In this document: positions 41,801 through 54,396 of the stretch, one piece after another | Numbering within the stretch: position 1 is the stretch's first letter | Layout of the letters: each line of letters starts with the position of its first letter | NCBI GenBank assembly: GCA_002270565.1 | Contig: NQMI01000033.1 | Span: forward strand, 186,001 to 250,000 | Origin: Stenocarpella maydis | Taxonomy: Eukaryota; Ascomycota; Sordariomycetes; Diaporthales; Diaporthaceae | Direction of reading: 5' to 3' | Length of the DNA: 64,000 nt | Position numbers and translations under genes: made by a program | Notes under the pieces: generated by a model | Databases searched by the model: none | Told to the model about the DNA's origin: nothing | What the model saw: only the letters and a program-made list of their open reading frames with translations

Positions 41801-42396
41801 AAAATAGCTAGTAATAGTAAGGATTTAGTTTATAGTGGATTAAGTAAATGATAATGTAGTAACTATAGTAAGATTAAGTATAATATAAGAACTTATAAGA
41901 AGGATATAGAAGAGTTTAGTAAGCTAGATTTTAAGTAAATAATGATAAATCTAGCCTAATTGGCACTAATTAGTGTGAATATATATGTATTGGTGGTCTG
42001 TAGGAGACTGAGATTTTAAGAGTAAAGTTAGTACTATTTAGTATGAAGTGCATTTTTCTTACCAAAAGTCACCCTCTTTAGACCAGCACTGCACCCATCC
42101 TAACCACTCTAAATTTATAAAATTAATTAGATTTAAGTAATTAGGTATAGTTGATACTAATTGGTGCTAACTTTTATTACTTACTTAGCCCTAGGCGAGT
42201 GCTAGGGTAGCCTAAAGTTGATGAATTTGCTGAAAACTGGCCACTTCCTGGTCCTGGCCACTTCCTGGTACCCTACGTTATAAAATATATTAAAATAGTA
42301 TAGTTACTATTATGAGCTGACCCTAGAGAAACTATAGGCTGGCTAGCGCCCTCTGCCATAGGCTACTTAAGTAGTTTCGCTATTGACCATATTATA
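41801..42396. other. AT-rich spacer between two transposon relics
   Basis: Contains the end of the pogo relic and a less mutated part (about 42030-42360) with a direct repeat TGGCCACTTCCTGG (twice near 42237-42269). No gene is seen. Confidence 0.35.
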
Positions 42397-43310
42397 ATGG
42401 CGAACCCCTGTGATGAAGATAATACCCCTATGCTATCAGCATTAATAACTATACTAACAGTTACTACTGGTCTTGACCCTATTAACTTGTTGGATATAAT
42501 TAAGGATATATTACTTAGGGAGGCTACTGCTAAGATGAGCCTTAACCCCAGTCTATGGGGGGTAGACCTGGATCTAGATGCTCTGAGTAACCTAAGACTA
42601 TATGCAATCCATCTTAATACCTATGTGCAAGCATGCTACCAAGCATATATAAGGCACACCAGCTAGGAAGTTTATATTAACTTTAAGGATAACTTTAGGG
42701 ACTGAAAAGAGCAAATATTTAAAGTATTTTATTATAATATCCTTACTACCCTTAAGAAGATATTGTAAAGTAAGGGAATATATCTATGGGTTAATAATAA
42801 TATAAAGGCCTTTATGGAATTATTGGAGATAGATTCCTTATTAAAAGCCCTAGCATCCATGTAATATTAGCACCAATAGATAATATGGTTAAAGAGATAT
42901 CATAACTATATCCCCTTTAATAATAGTCTATTATTTAAGGAATGCTAACTAGCACTAAGTAGCAATAGAGGGATAGGCCTAAGTACTTACAGATCTATAT
43001 TACAACCTACTGCCCCAGCTGTACCCAGATCTCAGTCCCTATCCCATTAGCTATAGGGTATATATAACTATGAGACTTCTAATAGCTATAGATTAATACT
43101 TAAGTGGGAGGAATTCTGAGCTGCCTATGAGAAGCATGCCATAATCCCTCCATAATAGCTATATGCTATACTACTAGAGAAGGGTATATCCGCTAATATA
43201 ATTAAGCACTACTCAGATGATAACAAATTTACTGGAGTAACGGATAAAGTACTTAATAATAAAATCCATCTTTTTTATAACATCTATAAAAATAACCACC
43301 TATACTGTTC
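42397..43310 (+). mobile_element. Gag-like region of a retroelement, RIP-damaged
   Basis: An ATG at 42397 opens a 90-codon frame containing LLREATAKMSLNPSLWGVDL and ending at 42666. Protein-like texture continues past the stop (EVYINFKDNFRD and, near 43200, SANIIKHYSDDNKFTGVTDK). It lies directly upstream of the Copia polymerase relic on the same strand, so it may be gag of the same or a related element. The assignment is by position and texture only. Confidence 0.4.
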
Positions 43311-43719
43311 CGGGGTCTAGGGGAACCGGCATGTTTCGGAATCCGGAGGAAAACCAGCCTTGGCATCCCCCCCCCCTCCAAGACTATAAGAAGGGGCCTT
43401 CCTGCATTACTTTTAAGAAATTTCTAGTCCTAGAGAATCAATCTTTTTATACCCTATGAATTTATATCTATCAGATATATACATATATACTATAAAACTA
43501 TTTCTTATGCCCTCTTTTTCTGCCTCTCCTTTTTAGCACCCTCTATTCCCCTTATAACTCTCCTATCGCGTCAGGGGCTCCTCTTCTTGTCTTCCACGCT
43601 CCTCTTGGGGTGGTTGCTTGATCAGGGCTCTGGCAGAACGTGTGCCTTTTTGTGTGTGTGGAGGTTTTGTCCTCTCGCTCCCTCCTCTGGGCCCGTTTTC
43701 ACCATGTGTAATAGAAGAC
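43311..43719. other. Less mutated insert, possibly LTR-like
   Basis: GC-richer sequence between the two retroelement parts. It contains TGTTTCGGAATCCGG at about 43331, a C9 run, a TATA-like ACTATAAGAAGG and pyrimidine-rich stretches. This could be an LTR fragment inserted into the older element. Confidence 0.3.
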
Positions 43720-45900
43720 TCTGCCCCTATACTATCTACTCTAAGGAGAGCTGAGGCAGTACAGAAGGCAATAAAGGAGATTAGGAGAATTAATATAGTA
43801 TGTAAAATCAATAAAGCATTATATGTAAAGAACAGCCTAGATATATTAGGAATCTTAAGCCTTTTACTCTAGAGCAAAGTATATATATAGTAAGAAAGGA
43901 CTAGGTAGCAAGGCTTATATAAACTACTCTCTATTAATAACTATAATATAATAATTAACCTACTAAATAAACCAGTTATTTTCCGGTTAACCCTTATATA
44001 GCTATACTACCGGGATAAAGAAGGACCTATTAATCTGCCAAACCCTGATAATATCCCTAAGGAGCCAGTATACTTTAAGCCAGACCCTATACCGGCTATC
44101 CCTAACCCGGTAGTCCCTTAACAATGAGGATGACTATAGGGAACTAAGAGCAAGCAGAAGGCAGTTGTTACTATAGATGATGATAATGATAACCCTATGG
44201 CTAATAATGATAACAATAAGGTAGAAGATAAGATTATCACTTATACATTCCTTACCTAACATAAAATCGAGAACTATAAACTTACTCTAAAGCTCTACTA
44301 GGATAGCATTATTACTACCTTAGGCGACCCCTTTAAGGAGTTAGATAATAGGGAAGTATCCAAGCTAATTAGCTAAGGAGTATTCCGGTTTAAGCAAATC
44401 AACGAAAGGAAATATAAAGAAATATAGATCTTTAAGTCTTATATTATTAGGGAGATTAAGAGTAAAACCAAGAAGTTATGTAAGAAGTCCCGCCTAATTA
44501 TAGCCGGCTTTAGGGATCTTATAAAATATAAGATCCTTATATAATTATTAATGGTATAATGTGCAAGTTATTAATACCTTCTTGCCCTTATGCCTTCTTT
44601 AATAACTAAGGGACTATGTCTTAAACTCTATAACATTACCTAGGCCTATCTATAGTCAAAATCCACACTTAAGAGGCCTATCTTATGCTACCTTCCTCCT
44701 AAAATAAGGGGTAAATACCCAGCTGGCATGATTATGAGGGTAATTAAGCCTCTATATGGCGTTACTAAAGCCGGCGTATATTAGTAGGCTATATACTATA
44801 AATACTATATTGAGAAGCTGGGGATGATTGTGTTTGCATATGACCCGTGCCTCGTAATAGCTGACCATAGCAGCAAGGGTAGTGAGGATATCTTTGGTAT
44901 TACTGCTATGTAGACTGATGATACCCTTACCCTCTATACCCCGGCTTTCTTAGAACTTAAGGAGCAAAAGTTCAAGAAGGAGGAGATCTGCTATAAGCTA
45001 AAGGATAGATTAACCCCTGAGAGATTACTAGACTTTAATAGCACAAAGATTACAATGTCACACAATAGCATTATGCATCTTAGATAGAAGGGCTAAGGGG
45101 CAAAGATATAGCTAGTTGACTGCATAGCTATAGATTGCATTTAATAATATATGGAATAATGCATATAAGGAGTATATCTAGCTTCTATTTGCCATCCGGA
45201 AGTAGCATTTAACCTCTCTATTGCGGCACAAATTCAAGACCCTAAAGAAGAGGACTATGCTAAGTTGAATAGGCGGCTAAAGTAGCAAGCAGACTACTTA
45301 ACTGTAGCCTTAACTACATTCCTCTGGACCTCGCGGCAGCCAAGTTGATGATCTTTATGGACAGGTCTTTTGCTAATAATAAGGACCTTAGTTCCCAAAT
45401 TAACTATATAATTGCCCTAGTAAATGAAAAGCAAATTAAGCAACCATCTATATAGAAGATTATTAGAAATATCCTTTATTAGTTATTAATAAAGTATAAG
45501 AGGGTTACATGTAGTATACTTGCTTCTAAGATTTACAGCATGATTAATAGCTTTAATATAGGGATTATAATATCAGCCACTTTGCGCCAGGTTACTAAAT
45601 GCCTAAGTCTACTAGAGATCCCTCTTATCATCTATATAGACTTATACTTATTATATAAGTATTTAATTAAGCTAGGGATAATAAAAGAGAAATGCCTAAT
45701 AATTAACATAATGGCGTTAAGGCAGTCATATAAGAAGCATAAGATCTATAAGATCTAGTAGATTATTAGGGACTATAATCCAAATAAGGCGCTAGAATGC
45801 TATATTGATAATAATACCCTCATCATTAAGGTAGAAGGATATATGGACTATAGCTAGTTAGCAATAACCCCTTCCTCTACCTAAATACCATATAAGGGAT
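43720..45900 (+). mobile_element. Ty1/Copia polymerase relic
   Basis: The plus strand carries a Copia-type reverse transcriptase with scattered stops. ILCYLPPKIRGKYPAGMI and VIKPLYGVTKAGVY lie at about 44670-44785, KLGMIVFAYDPCLVIAD at about 44815-44870, and the catalytic region FGITAM*TDDTL at about 44890-44930 with its two Asp residues. LTPERLLDFNSTKIT follows. The RNase H part follows at about 45355-45890: MDRSFANNKDLSSQINYIIA, then YKRVTCSILASKIYSMINSF, then IDLYLLYKYLIKLG and LRQSYKKHKIYKI. The order and spacing fit a Copia pol. Stops are mostly TAG/TAA, as expected from RIP. Confidence 0.7.
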
Positions 45901-47080
45901 CACAACAATTACTGTAAGAACAGCTATATGCTAACTTGCCTAGCAAGAGCATACTTAATAGCAATTAAGTAACCAACGCAACTTAGTTAGCAATATACTA
46001 ATGCAATACCAACGCTGCCCTACATAAAGAAAGAATCACTACTTCCTAGCACCCTAAGCCCCAGATGGAAGTCAATAAGTACCTTGAGATATAAAAAGGG
46101 ATCACATAGTACTAACAACTAGCAAAACTTCAGATCCCTATCAACTAGTTACCTGCATCTTACCCTAAGGAGCTGTATAATTGGCTAGTATATAGTTTAA
46201 ATCCATCCCAAGGGCGAGACCTTATAGCTAAGATTTTTATAGTAGTGCTTATGCACTAAGGGTTTAGGTAATAAGAGTTACCACTATCCTATAGGCACTT
46301 AAGTTACTAACTATACATATCAGGCATCCTCAGTTAAGATTTCGCGGTCTTAACTCCTGCTTAATATGTGTTTTATATACTTACCAAGAGTAGCATCAGA
46401 CATTACACACTCCACTATGCATTTTGTTGATAAGTTGGCTCTAATATGCCATTCATTACCATTTGCTACAATCCCTACCTAACCCAACTACTACCTCATC
46501 CATACCCACTAACTCTTGCTATTAGCCTCTGATAAAGAGGGCTTTACTAAGTATTCTTCCCCTAAATGGCCTTGGGCGAAGAGGGCTTTTATAGATTAAG
46601 TTGTTATTAAAACTTATTATTAATATTTACTATTGGATTAGCAGCTGATCTGGACTATACTTAATTTAGTTAATTGTTAATACTTAGTAAAGAGAGAGAA
46701 GGGGTCTGGAAGGCTAGATAGTTATTATTCTAGTTCTAGGGAGTCCGGGTAATTATTATTCCAGCTTTAGGCAAATCCTTATTCAACCTATAGCCTATAG
46801 GCCAAGGAAGTATGAGTCCTTATTACGCATTTCTTTTAAAACCCTTAAGTACTAAAGATAATAAATAGATAATATATATTAATGAAAGCAGATATTTTGC
46901 ATAGGGAAAGCACTATATTATGCCGGACCATATAATTACAGGCTTCTAGCTTCTAGAGGAAGCAGGGACCGCTATAATATGCTAGGTCTCTCCAGGTGCC
47001 TAAATTTAATGAGTACTTGGTATAATGGTATATTTGATAAACTTAGCAAAGGGGCTGCTACAACTAAAAGCAATGGCAAT
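45901..47080. other. AT-rich tail of the transposon island, nothing recognised
   Basis: Low-GC, stop-rich sequence downstream of the Copia RNase H relic and upstream of the dispersed repeat. It may include the 3' end of the element. No gene is supported. Confidence 0.35.
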
Positions 47081-47414
47081 ACAGGGATTCTGATAACGAA
47101 TATGGTAATTCTTTTGTTCTTATTATAATAGCGAGAGCATGGGTTTAACCCCACACCTGGAATTTTTTTTACTATGATTTTTAAAAGAAAAGACTACTAG
47201 TGTGGCAATAGTAGTGTGCAACAGCACATTGGTGGGGCTATCGCTACAGCTACTGTACTGTAGCCAGAGGGCGTAGTTGCTTACTAAGCAACTACTACCC
47301 ACTATAAAGACCCGAGATAGCTGGCGGGCTACGCCCACTGCACCCATTACTTGAGATAGAGAGAAATATAAGAACAACACCCCACTCGTATTGCAATACG
47401 TGACCCATCCAACA
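47081..47414 (-). repeat. Dispersed LTR-like repeat, copy 1
   Basis: Read on the minus strand it starts TGTTGGATGGGTCACG at 47414 and is nearly identical, over some 330 bases, to the plus-strand copy at 63490-63824. It contains CGTATTGCAATACG (a perfect palindrome) and a short hairpin TTGCTTAGTAAGCAA. A box-B-like segment near its distal end is followed by T runs on the plus strand. A TG start suggests an LTR, but no second copy in direct orientation was found nearby. Confidence 0.7.
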
Positions 47415-48073
47415 ATTATCTTAATATATATATAATATATTTCTTAAAACTATAATTATAATATATATTTTATATGAACTTCATTTTTTAAGTTCTTTTA
47501 TAAATATTTTATTTTATTCTTTTTATTCTTTTTCTTATAGTTTTATAAGTTTTATATTTTTTATATTCTAGTTTATATATTTAATAATGGTTTTATTATT
47601 TTAATAATTTTCATGTATTGTATATTGTATCAAATATGTATGTCACCTTTATATCTAGCTTACTGAAGCGGTATCCCATATACGTAAGTAGTTTCAAAAA
47701 ATCCGGATGGGTTGGGTCTACACTCCCACGCCATTGGTTTGGCGTGACGCCAAATGGTCAGGCTAACTATGGTCTCGACCTCGTCACCTCGGGCTACCCC
47801 CTGGTGATGGAATATTCGCCCCCCACCCCCTCTCGATGAGACATCAGGGGGCTGTTGTGCGCTTATCAACTCTCTCTGTATTGCTTCAGGTGTCTTTTAG
47901 ATAACTACATATATTAAATGACTCGCAAGGAAAGTATTGGATTGCGTGTTCATGAGTGGCATATAAAAGTCCTCTTATCCTTTGACCCGTCTTCTTCATC
48001 GGTTGCTCCTGTATACTGTTAAATCAGTTGCTTTGGCTACGCTACTGTTGCTTAAGATTCCTGACTCTGATAC
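47415..48073. other. Promoter side of the P450 gene
   Basis: The first 230 bases are AT-rich transposon-island sequence; from about 47640 the composition becomes balanced. It should contain the P450 promoter, including the palindrome at 47738-47754. Confidence 0.4.
47738..47754. promoter_or_regulatory. Perfect palindrome TTTGGCGT-G-ACGCCAAA
   Basis: An 8-bp inverted repeat with one central base lies 320 bases upstream of the P450 start codon. Such symmetric GC-core sites are typical targets of dimeric fungal transcription factors. The link to P450 control is inference. Confidence 0.4.
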
Positions 48074-49722
48074 ATGTCTGCCCTATCTTTGCTCCCGCAG
48101 GCTAAGACCCTTATGGGTTCGGGTGCCGTCTTGGGAGGAGTTCTTTTATTCTACTGTTTTTACTATCTCTACATACGCCATATTTCCAGTCCTTTCCGCA
48201 ATCTACCCTCACCCTCTCAGGGTCTACTCTTGCCAAGATTGCTTTACGAACCACGGCTGCCGGAAATCGAGCATTGGATCGACACGATTCCCAACAAAGG
48301 TCTGATTAGGTACCATGGACTTTTCAACCGAGAACGCGTCTTCGTCACAAGCCCAGAGGCAGCCAAAGAGTTCTTGACGACCTCGGCGTATAAATTCGTT
48401 AAGCCCGAACTCCAGGTCACCCTGTCTGAACTCATTTCGGGGCGTGGGCTGCTCACCTTAGAAGGGGATGAGCACAGGCTAGTGCGCAAACGACTGAGCC
48501 CGGCCTTTAGTCAAGCCAACCTCAGGGCATGGTTTCCGCCCATGTGGAAAACTGCCATCGACGCCCTCAACATTGTCCCTCGCTACACCGACGCCGATGA
48601 CGCTTCTGCTTCGGCAGACGGCCCAGAAGCCTCCCTCACCGGTGTCGCATCCCTCCAGATACCCATCGCTGCGGCCAGCGTGCACATGATCGGCCACTTC
48701 GGATACAATGCGGAATTCGACACCATCAACACAATGGCATCAAGCAAGTCGGGGTCTGCTGCTCGATACGACAAGGACAAACGGAAGAGGTTCGGCCGCG
48801 CATTTGTCCACATGTTCAAGACAACGCGTCACGGCCAATTGACCCTTCAAGTGACGTCTATCATCGGACCAAAGATCGCCTTGAAAATACCACTCCGTGC
48901 GGTTAGAACCATCAAGAGCATCATGGGGTTATTCTACGCGTCATGAGAGACATCGTCGAGGAACACGAGCGCGCCGAAAGCCAAGAGACCAAGCCGGCGC
49001 AGGAGCGGACAGACATGCTCACACACGCCATCCGAGCTCATGTCCTCTCGCACGCCGACCTGATTGAAGAGGGTGTCCATATGATCTCGGGAGGCACTGA
49101 GACGTCGATCGGCACCGCGTCCTGGGCTATGCACCTGCTATCACGACACCCCGAGGTCCAAGAGAGCCTCCGCGAAGAGATCAGGGCCAACATACCCTCG
49201 CCATATGATTGGCAAGCAACGGCATCAGTTGAGCAAGCCGATCTGCGCAGGCTGCCGTACATGAACGCCGTCGCCAACGAGATCCTCCGCTACCATTCCG
49301 TCAACGGGCTCCTCTGGCGCGAGTGTGTCGAGCCTACCTCGATTGTGGGTGTGCCCATCCCCAAGGGCAGCACCGTGATCTTTTCTCCGTGGGCCCTCAA
49401 CCGCGACCCCAAACACTGGGGCCCCGACGCCCGCGTCTTCAACCCGGACCGCTGGATGCAGAATCCCACCACCGGCGGCTCTGACCATTCTTATTCTTTC
49501 ATGACGTTTGGGGGAGGGCCGAGGCGCTGCATCGGCGAGCAGTACGCCCGAGACCAGCTGCTCTGTGTCATCAGCACCTACATTGGCCGCTATGAGCTCG
49601 CCCCTCTGGACCCGCTCAGTGGCTCAGACGACGGCACGGAGATTGGGAGCAACTTTGCTCTAACTCTCTTCAAAATTTATGAGGGGTGGCAGCTACGCGT
49701 TAAGAAGATCCCTGGGTGGTAG
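48074..49722 (+). CDS. Cytochrome P450 monooxygenase, one-base frameshift
   Basis: Two adjoining frames (48074-48946 and 48943-49722) make up one P450 of about 549 residues. The N-terminus has a membrane anchor (VLGGVLLFYCFYYLYI) and the proline-rich hinge NLPSPSQG. The second part has the I-helix SGGTETSIGTAS, the ExxR motif EILR, and the heme-binding loop FGGGPRRCIGEQ with the axial Cys. The first frame ends in TGA after GLFYAS. One more base in the G run at 48926-48929 would join the frames as GVILRVMRDIVEEH. So either a G is missing by sequence error or the gene is freshly inactivated. P450s oxidise small lipophilic substrates at the ER membrane with a reductase partner; the substrate cannot be told. 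No biosynthetic partner genes adjoin it. Confidence 0.85.
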
Positions 49723-51987
49723 ATGTCGGGGATGGGATACGGCGAGCCCGTGGGCCCCCTTATTGACAAGCCCCTCCTGCCCTGCACCCGCAGCTCAGGG
49801 GGCCCTTCTTGACTGCTTCCTTGAGGTTCTTTCTTAGGCTAGCCTTCTCTAAAAATCCACATGATTATAGTGCAAGTCTTGAGCCCTCATGCCATATAGC
49901 CTAAGTGACATCTCATAGGTAACTCAGACGTCGAGGATCATCGAATTGTACTCACATAAGGATACTGGATGACCTCTAATGAACGGCAAGCGTCAGGATT
50001 CCATGTGCAAGCCGAACCACTCCTTAACCCGCCGTCATATAACGAACTATACCAGGTACAGTGAACAGCAAGATCGTCTTAAAATCAATTCCTACCGATG
50101 ACAGACAAGATAGTTATGACAGACAAGATACTTAGCACCTTCAACACGGAATATGGACTGCCCGTCCTGGCTCGTGAGTCTGATGAGTGGGCTACCATGT
50201 TCAAGGCGACTCAGCTATACACACACAAAAAGAGATTGGGATATTAAAAACAAAAGAGATCCAACATCGCCCTGCGGTCATGCCTTGGTACTACTAGCCA
50301 GAATTCCGGAACTTACGCGCCATTTACAAGACCCTGGAGCTGCACCGAAAACCCTCTGTGCCAGGCTTTCTCCGGCTCCCTGGCATCATAACCTCAGGAC
50401 CCTTGGCCAGAAAACCCGCCATTGGTTTGCGCCGGGTCCCGCGCAGGCTTTGAGGGGATGGTAAACAGCATGTTGTGGACGGTAACTTGTCGAGTAGGTA
50501 TTGTTGACTGTGGGAGTAGGTGATGAATGATAACTTACCTTCCGAGCCCCGGGGTGCGGATATCTGATGTCGAACCTTGGTGATGCTCCATCTCTCAGCA
50601 TCCGCTCGTTAGTAAAGCATACCTAGATATCTGCAGACTGAACCTACCATCTATTTCCATCACACCCAAGAGAGACTTCAGGACACGACGCCATCACATT
50701 ACATTCTCCTATAGTGTGCCTCACCGTGCCAAGAGCCGTATGCACAACTCGAACCCATGCCACACAACCCAAGACCAATCCCATTAACAACCTCAATAAG
50801 CAGCCCCCACCCCCGGGCATCAAATATAAACCAGCCTGAAAGTGAAACTTGATTAACTGACAGCTACGCCCCCGAAGCCGCAAAGACAGGGTCTCGGACA
50901 AGGGTATATATATATATATATATATCACGGCCTACACACCCAGGTATGTACTTGTGCAGGCAAGCCGTGCCGAGAGCCCAGCCACGACGTTGCAAGACGC
51001 CTAAGACAACCCAAGACAACCCAAGAAACACACAGGAAAAAAAGAAAAGGAAAAAAAAAGGAACTCACCTACCCATGTACGGGACAAAACAAAAAAGCAA
51101 CACCTCCCCCGACAAAAGTTCCCTAGCGCACAATGGACACCCCAACATCCTCGAGGACGAGAAACCAACCACAGGTCGCCGTTGCGGTGCGGTGCGGGCC
51201 CTCGCATGGCGTTAAATGCCGCCCATCACTTGCACCTTCACCGTTCCCGGCGATGCCTAGGCCTTCGGCCGAACGCAACCACCCTGCTCGTCATTAACTC
51301 GGTACCACTTGCCTCAATGCCCACCCAACATACTGTATGTATGTAGGTAGCTCTTCTCGTCACAGCACAGAGACATCCTAGATAGAGGCCAAAGATGCGG
51401 GTAGGCCGCCAGTGAGCAGGCCACCAGTCCCAGCCATCCAGCCAGCCATCCAACAAGCTCCAGCAAGCAACAGAAAAAACCACACAGTCCATCCTTGGAC
51501 ATTCACACACACTCTTCACAACAGGGCAACGTTGGTATGAGGTCGATTTCTCAAGAAATCCATTAATTAGCAAGACTAAAAAAAGAAGATCATTCAAGCA
51601 GTGGCGTCTCAGCCAGGACCGGACCGACCGACCGCCATTGTAAAGGCCCACCTGCTATCGTCCCCCATCATGAAAGTCCTGCGTGTAAGAATATTTGCGT
51701 GTGCGCGTGTGCGGGGTGTGTGATATGTGCAAAATCATCACGCCGTGCATTATCATAAACTAAATGGGTACGGCGTGGCCAAGGTTTCCCGTCCCTTCTC
51801 TCCAAAACATGAGCATCATGGTTCAGGGTATTACATTTCTTTTCTTTTTCCAACATACACACAGTTGGCGGGGTATCCACAAGCCTCTCTCCCTCTATTC
51901 TCCCTCTGCGACAGCTATAGCTCCGGAAATCCCTTCATTCATTCACATTTCTCGAGTTATCAGGGAAAAGAAGCGAGGCATAAATGC
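49723..51987. other. Convergent intergenic region, no supported gene
   Basis: More than 2 kb between the ends of the P450 and the transporter. It contains a (TA)n run, A-rich tracts near 51040-51060 and short frames without recognisable domains. Confidence 0.4.
50905..50925. repeat. (TA)n microsatellite
   Basis: Ten and a half TA units in a row, in non-coding sequence. Confidence 0.9.
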
Positions 51988-53744
51988 TTAGGCAGCCGAG
52001 CTGCGGTGCTCAGCGGCCGCGACAAGGTCCTTGTCCGAGACGCCGTGGTCCAGGCCACCGGCAAAGGTGGTGGTGGGCTTCCAGCCGGCCGAGGTGCGCG
52101 GTGTGGTCTCCTCCATCATGCGGTCAACCTGCTCAAGCGACAGACCCTTGGTCTCGGGGACGAGGAAGTACGAGTAGACAAAGGCGCAGGTGCAGAGGCC
52201 GCCCCAGACGAAGAAGACGCTGGACTTGAGGTTTCCGTGTGACTCGCCGACCATGTAGGGGGTGATGACGGCAATGATTGTGTTCCAGAGCCAGTTGGAG
52301 GCGGTAGAGAGGGCGACGCCACGGGAGCGGATGGGCAGGGGGAAGATCTCGCCGATGAGGATCCAGGCCCCGGGGCCCCAGGTGGAGGCGAAGAAGAAGA
52401 TGAAGATGGCGATGAAGGCGATCTGGGCGTTGACGGCGGGGATGTTGTTAGCGATGGTCTTGGTGGCGTCGCTGGGGTCAGCGTGGGTGTGGTTGAAGCC
52501 GACGGTGACACCGATGATGGCGACGATGAACTGGCAGACGAGCATGCCGAAGGCACCGATGATGAGGATGGAGCGGCGGCCGAAGCGCTCGACGGTCCAG
52601 AAGGAGATCGGGGTGGAGCAGACGTTGACGAGGGTGAAGATGAGCGAGATGAGGAAGGTGTTGCTGATTGCACCGGTGGACTGGAGGAAGGGGGTCGAGT
52701 AGTAGAAGATGAAGTTGACGCCGGTCCACTGCTGCATCATCTGGAGCGAGGTGCCGAGGATGGTGCGGCGCAGGTTGGACTTGGCGGTCCACAGGGAGCC
52801 CTTGAAGCAGTTTGCCCAGGAGCCGAACCAGGTGGTGTTGGGGATGAGCTGGCGCTCGTACTCCTCATTGGCGACGATCTCGGCAAGCTCGACCTGGATG
52901 TACTCGGAATCTGCTGGCTGGCCGCGGAGGCGCGCGAGGGAGTCGGTAGCTCTGTCGAGGCGGCCACGCTTGACGAAGTAACGGGGCGAGTCGGGCAGGA
53001 ACATCAGGCCGACACCAAGGATGACACCCCATGGGAACTGGATGCCAATGGGGATGCGGTAAGCCCTGGTGTCATCGTAATGCTGAGAGCCGTAGACGAC
53101 GCAGGATGCGAGCAGCAGACCTATTGTGATGCAGAACTGGTAGCCGGCAACGAGGGCGCCACGGACCTTGCGGGGGCACTGCGCGGAGGGGAAGAGGATG
53201 TCAGCTTCAGCTCCCGGAAAAAGGGGAACGGTTGGCGAGGACTCACAATCTCAGACATGTACAGGATGACAATGGCGGACTCGAAGCCGACGCCGAGACC
53301 AGCAATAAGACGACCAGCAACGATGGTTCCGAGGGCAGACGAGTTTGGCGTGGTGGCGACCTGGACGATGACACCGCAGATGTAGATCAGACAACCAGCG
53401 ACGACGGTCCACTTGCGGCCAATGTACTCGGCGACGTCTCCAGCGATGAGGGCTCCAAAGAAGGTACCGGCAGACAGTATCGAGGTGATGAGGGACAGGT
53501 TTGAGTCGGTAAGGGAAGTGGCGCTTTGGCCCTCGACGGCCTTGTAGAAGACCGCGGACCCGGACACGCCGTTAATGTAACCGGAGTCATAGCCGAAGAA
53601 GATGCCACCAAACGAGGCGAATGCGCAGATCAGGTATGCCTTCCAGGTGACTGGGGCCTCGATGCGTTCGACATCCTGGGTGGTGTGCAGGCCAGCAGCC
53701 GCAACGACCGAGTTCTTGCGGCTGTGCTTCTCGTCGGTCTCCAT
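51988..53744 (-). CDS. MFS sugar (hexose) transporter
   Basis: Exons 53744-53247 and 53178-51988 (minus strand) join over a 68-bp GTGAGT...CAG intron to 563 codons, a 562-residue protein, usual for fungal hexose transporters. About twelve membrane helices are expected. Sugar-porter signatures are clear: GYDSGYINGVSGS in helix 1, GRKWTV in the first loop, DSPRYFVKRGR in the central loop, QQWTGVNFIFYYS in helix 7, GEIFPLPIRSRGVALS in the second half and PETKGLSLEQVD near the end. It moves hexoses across the plasma membrane by facilitated diffusion or proton symport. Its 5' side carries a (GAC)n repeat and possible CreA sites. No lesion is seen. The closest relatives are glucose transporters of the RGT2/HXT type, but substrate and affinity cannot be read from sequence. 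Confidence 0.92.
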
Positions 53745-53840
53745 GTCGCGCGAGCAAGCGACTGAACAACTCTTGCGGTTCTTTGTTGGTTGTTCCTCGG
53801 CGTTGTTTTTTGGCTGTTATTCCTCCCTCGAGTCAGCTGT

Positions 53841-53846
53841 GACGAC

Positions 53847-53899
<53 letters not shown>
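53841..53899. repeat. (GAC)n trinucleotide repeat in the transporter 5' leader
   Basis: About 20 GAC units with one AAC interruption, roughly 100-155 bases upstream of the transporter start codon. Read in the gene's direction it is (GTC)n. Confidence 0.9.
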
Positions 53900-54363
53900 T
53901 GATCTTGAGGACGAGGGGAGGTGGAGGGAGGGGGATGGTTGAAAAGTAGAAAGAAAAGTTGTGAGATGAGGTCTACAACAACCGCACGAGGATAAGATCA
54001 ACGGCATGAAAGGGTGAGAAGGAAGGGGGGTGATGGGATATCGAGACCCTTTTATGAACTCGGGGTGCTTTCAAAGTATGGCAATCTCACCTAGACTTTC
54101 TGTTTCCTTTCCCTTCCCCAACCGGTTCCTGAGCCGGTGTAACGATGGATGGGCAGAGAGGCGTGGATGACAAGGGTAGGGGGTGCAAGAGGTATGGGTA
54201 CCAGGGAGCAAGGGTAATCTCAGCCCTTTTTTTCTTCTCCCCCCCCCCCTCTTTCTTTTCTCTTGGTCTTGTCCTGCCGAAAAATACGGCGTAAAAAACG
54301 ATGGTGTGGTCTGGGTCTCTCGTATGCAGAGAAAAGGTGAGAAGGAGGATCAGACAAGACAGG

Positions 54364-54380
54364 CAGACAGACAGACAGAG
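54364..54380. repeat. (CAGA)n microsatellite
   Basis: About four CAGA units followed by GAGA, in non-coding sequence. Confidence 0.8.
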
Positions 54381-54381
54381 A

Positions 54382-54396
54382 GACCGGGGTGTGGGG
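54382..54396 (+). promoter_or_regulatory. Possible paired CreA sites upstream of the transporter
   Basis: CCGGGG and GTGGGG, both fitting the CreA consensus SYGGRG, stand seven bases apart about 640 bases upstream of the transporter start. CreA is the fungal carbon catabolite repressor. Such motifs are short and common in GC-rich DNA, so this is suggestive only. Confidence 0.25.

Noticed and set aside
52483..53385. A 300-codon plus-strand frame rich in Asp, Glu and Gly
   Set aside because: It is the mirror of the sugar transporter coding strand.
47738..53744. A secondary-metabolite cluster around the P450
   Set aside because: No synthase, transferase or transcription-factor gene adjoins; a lone P450 and a hexose transporter are not enough.
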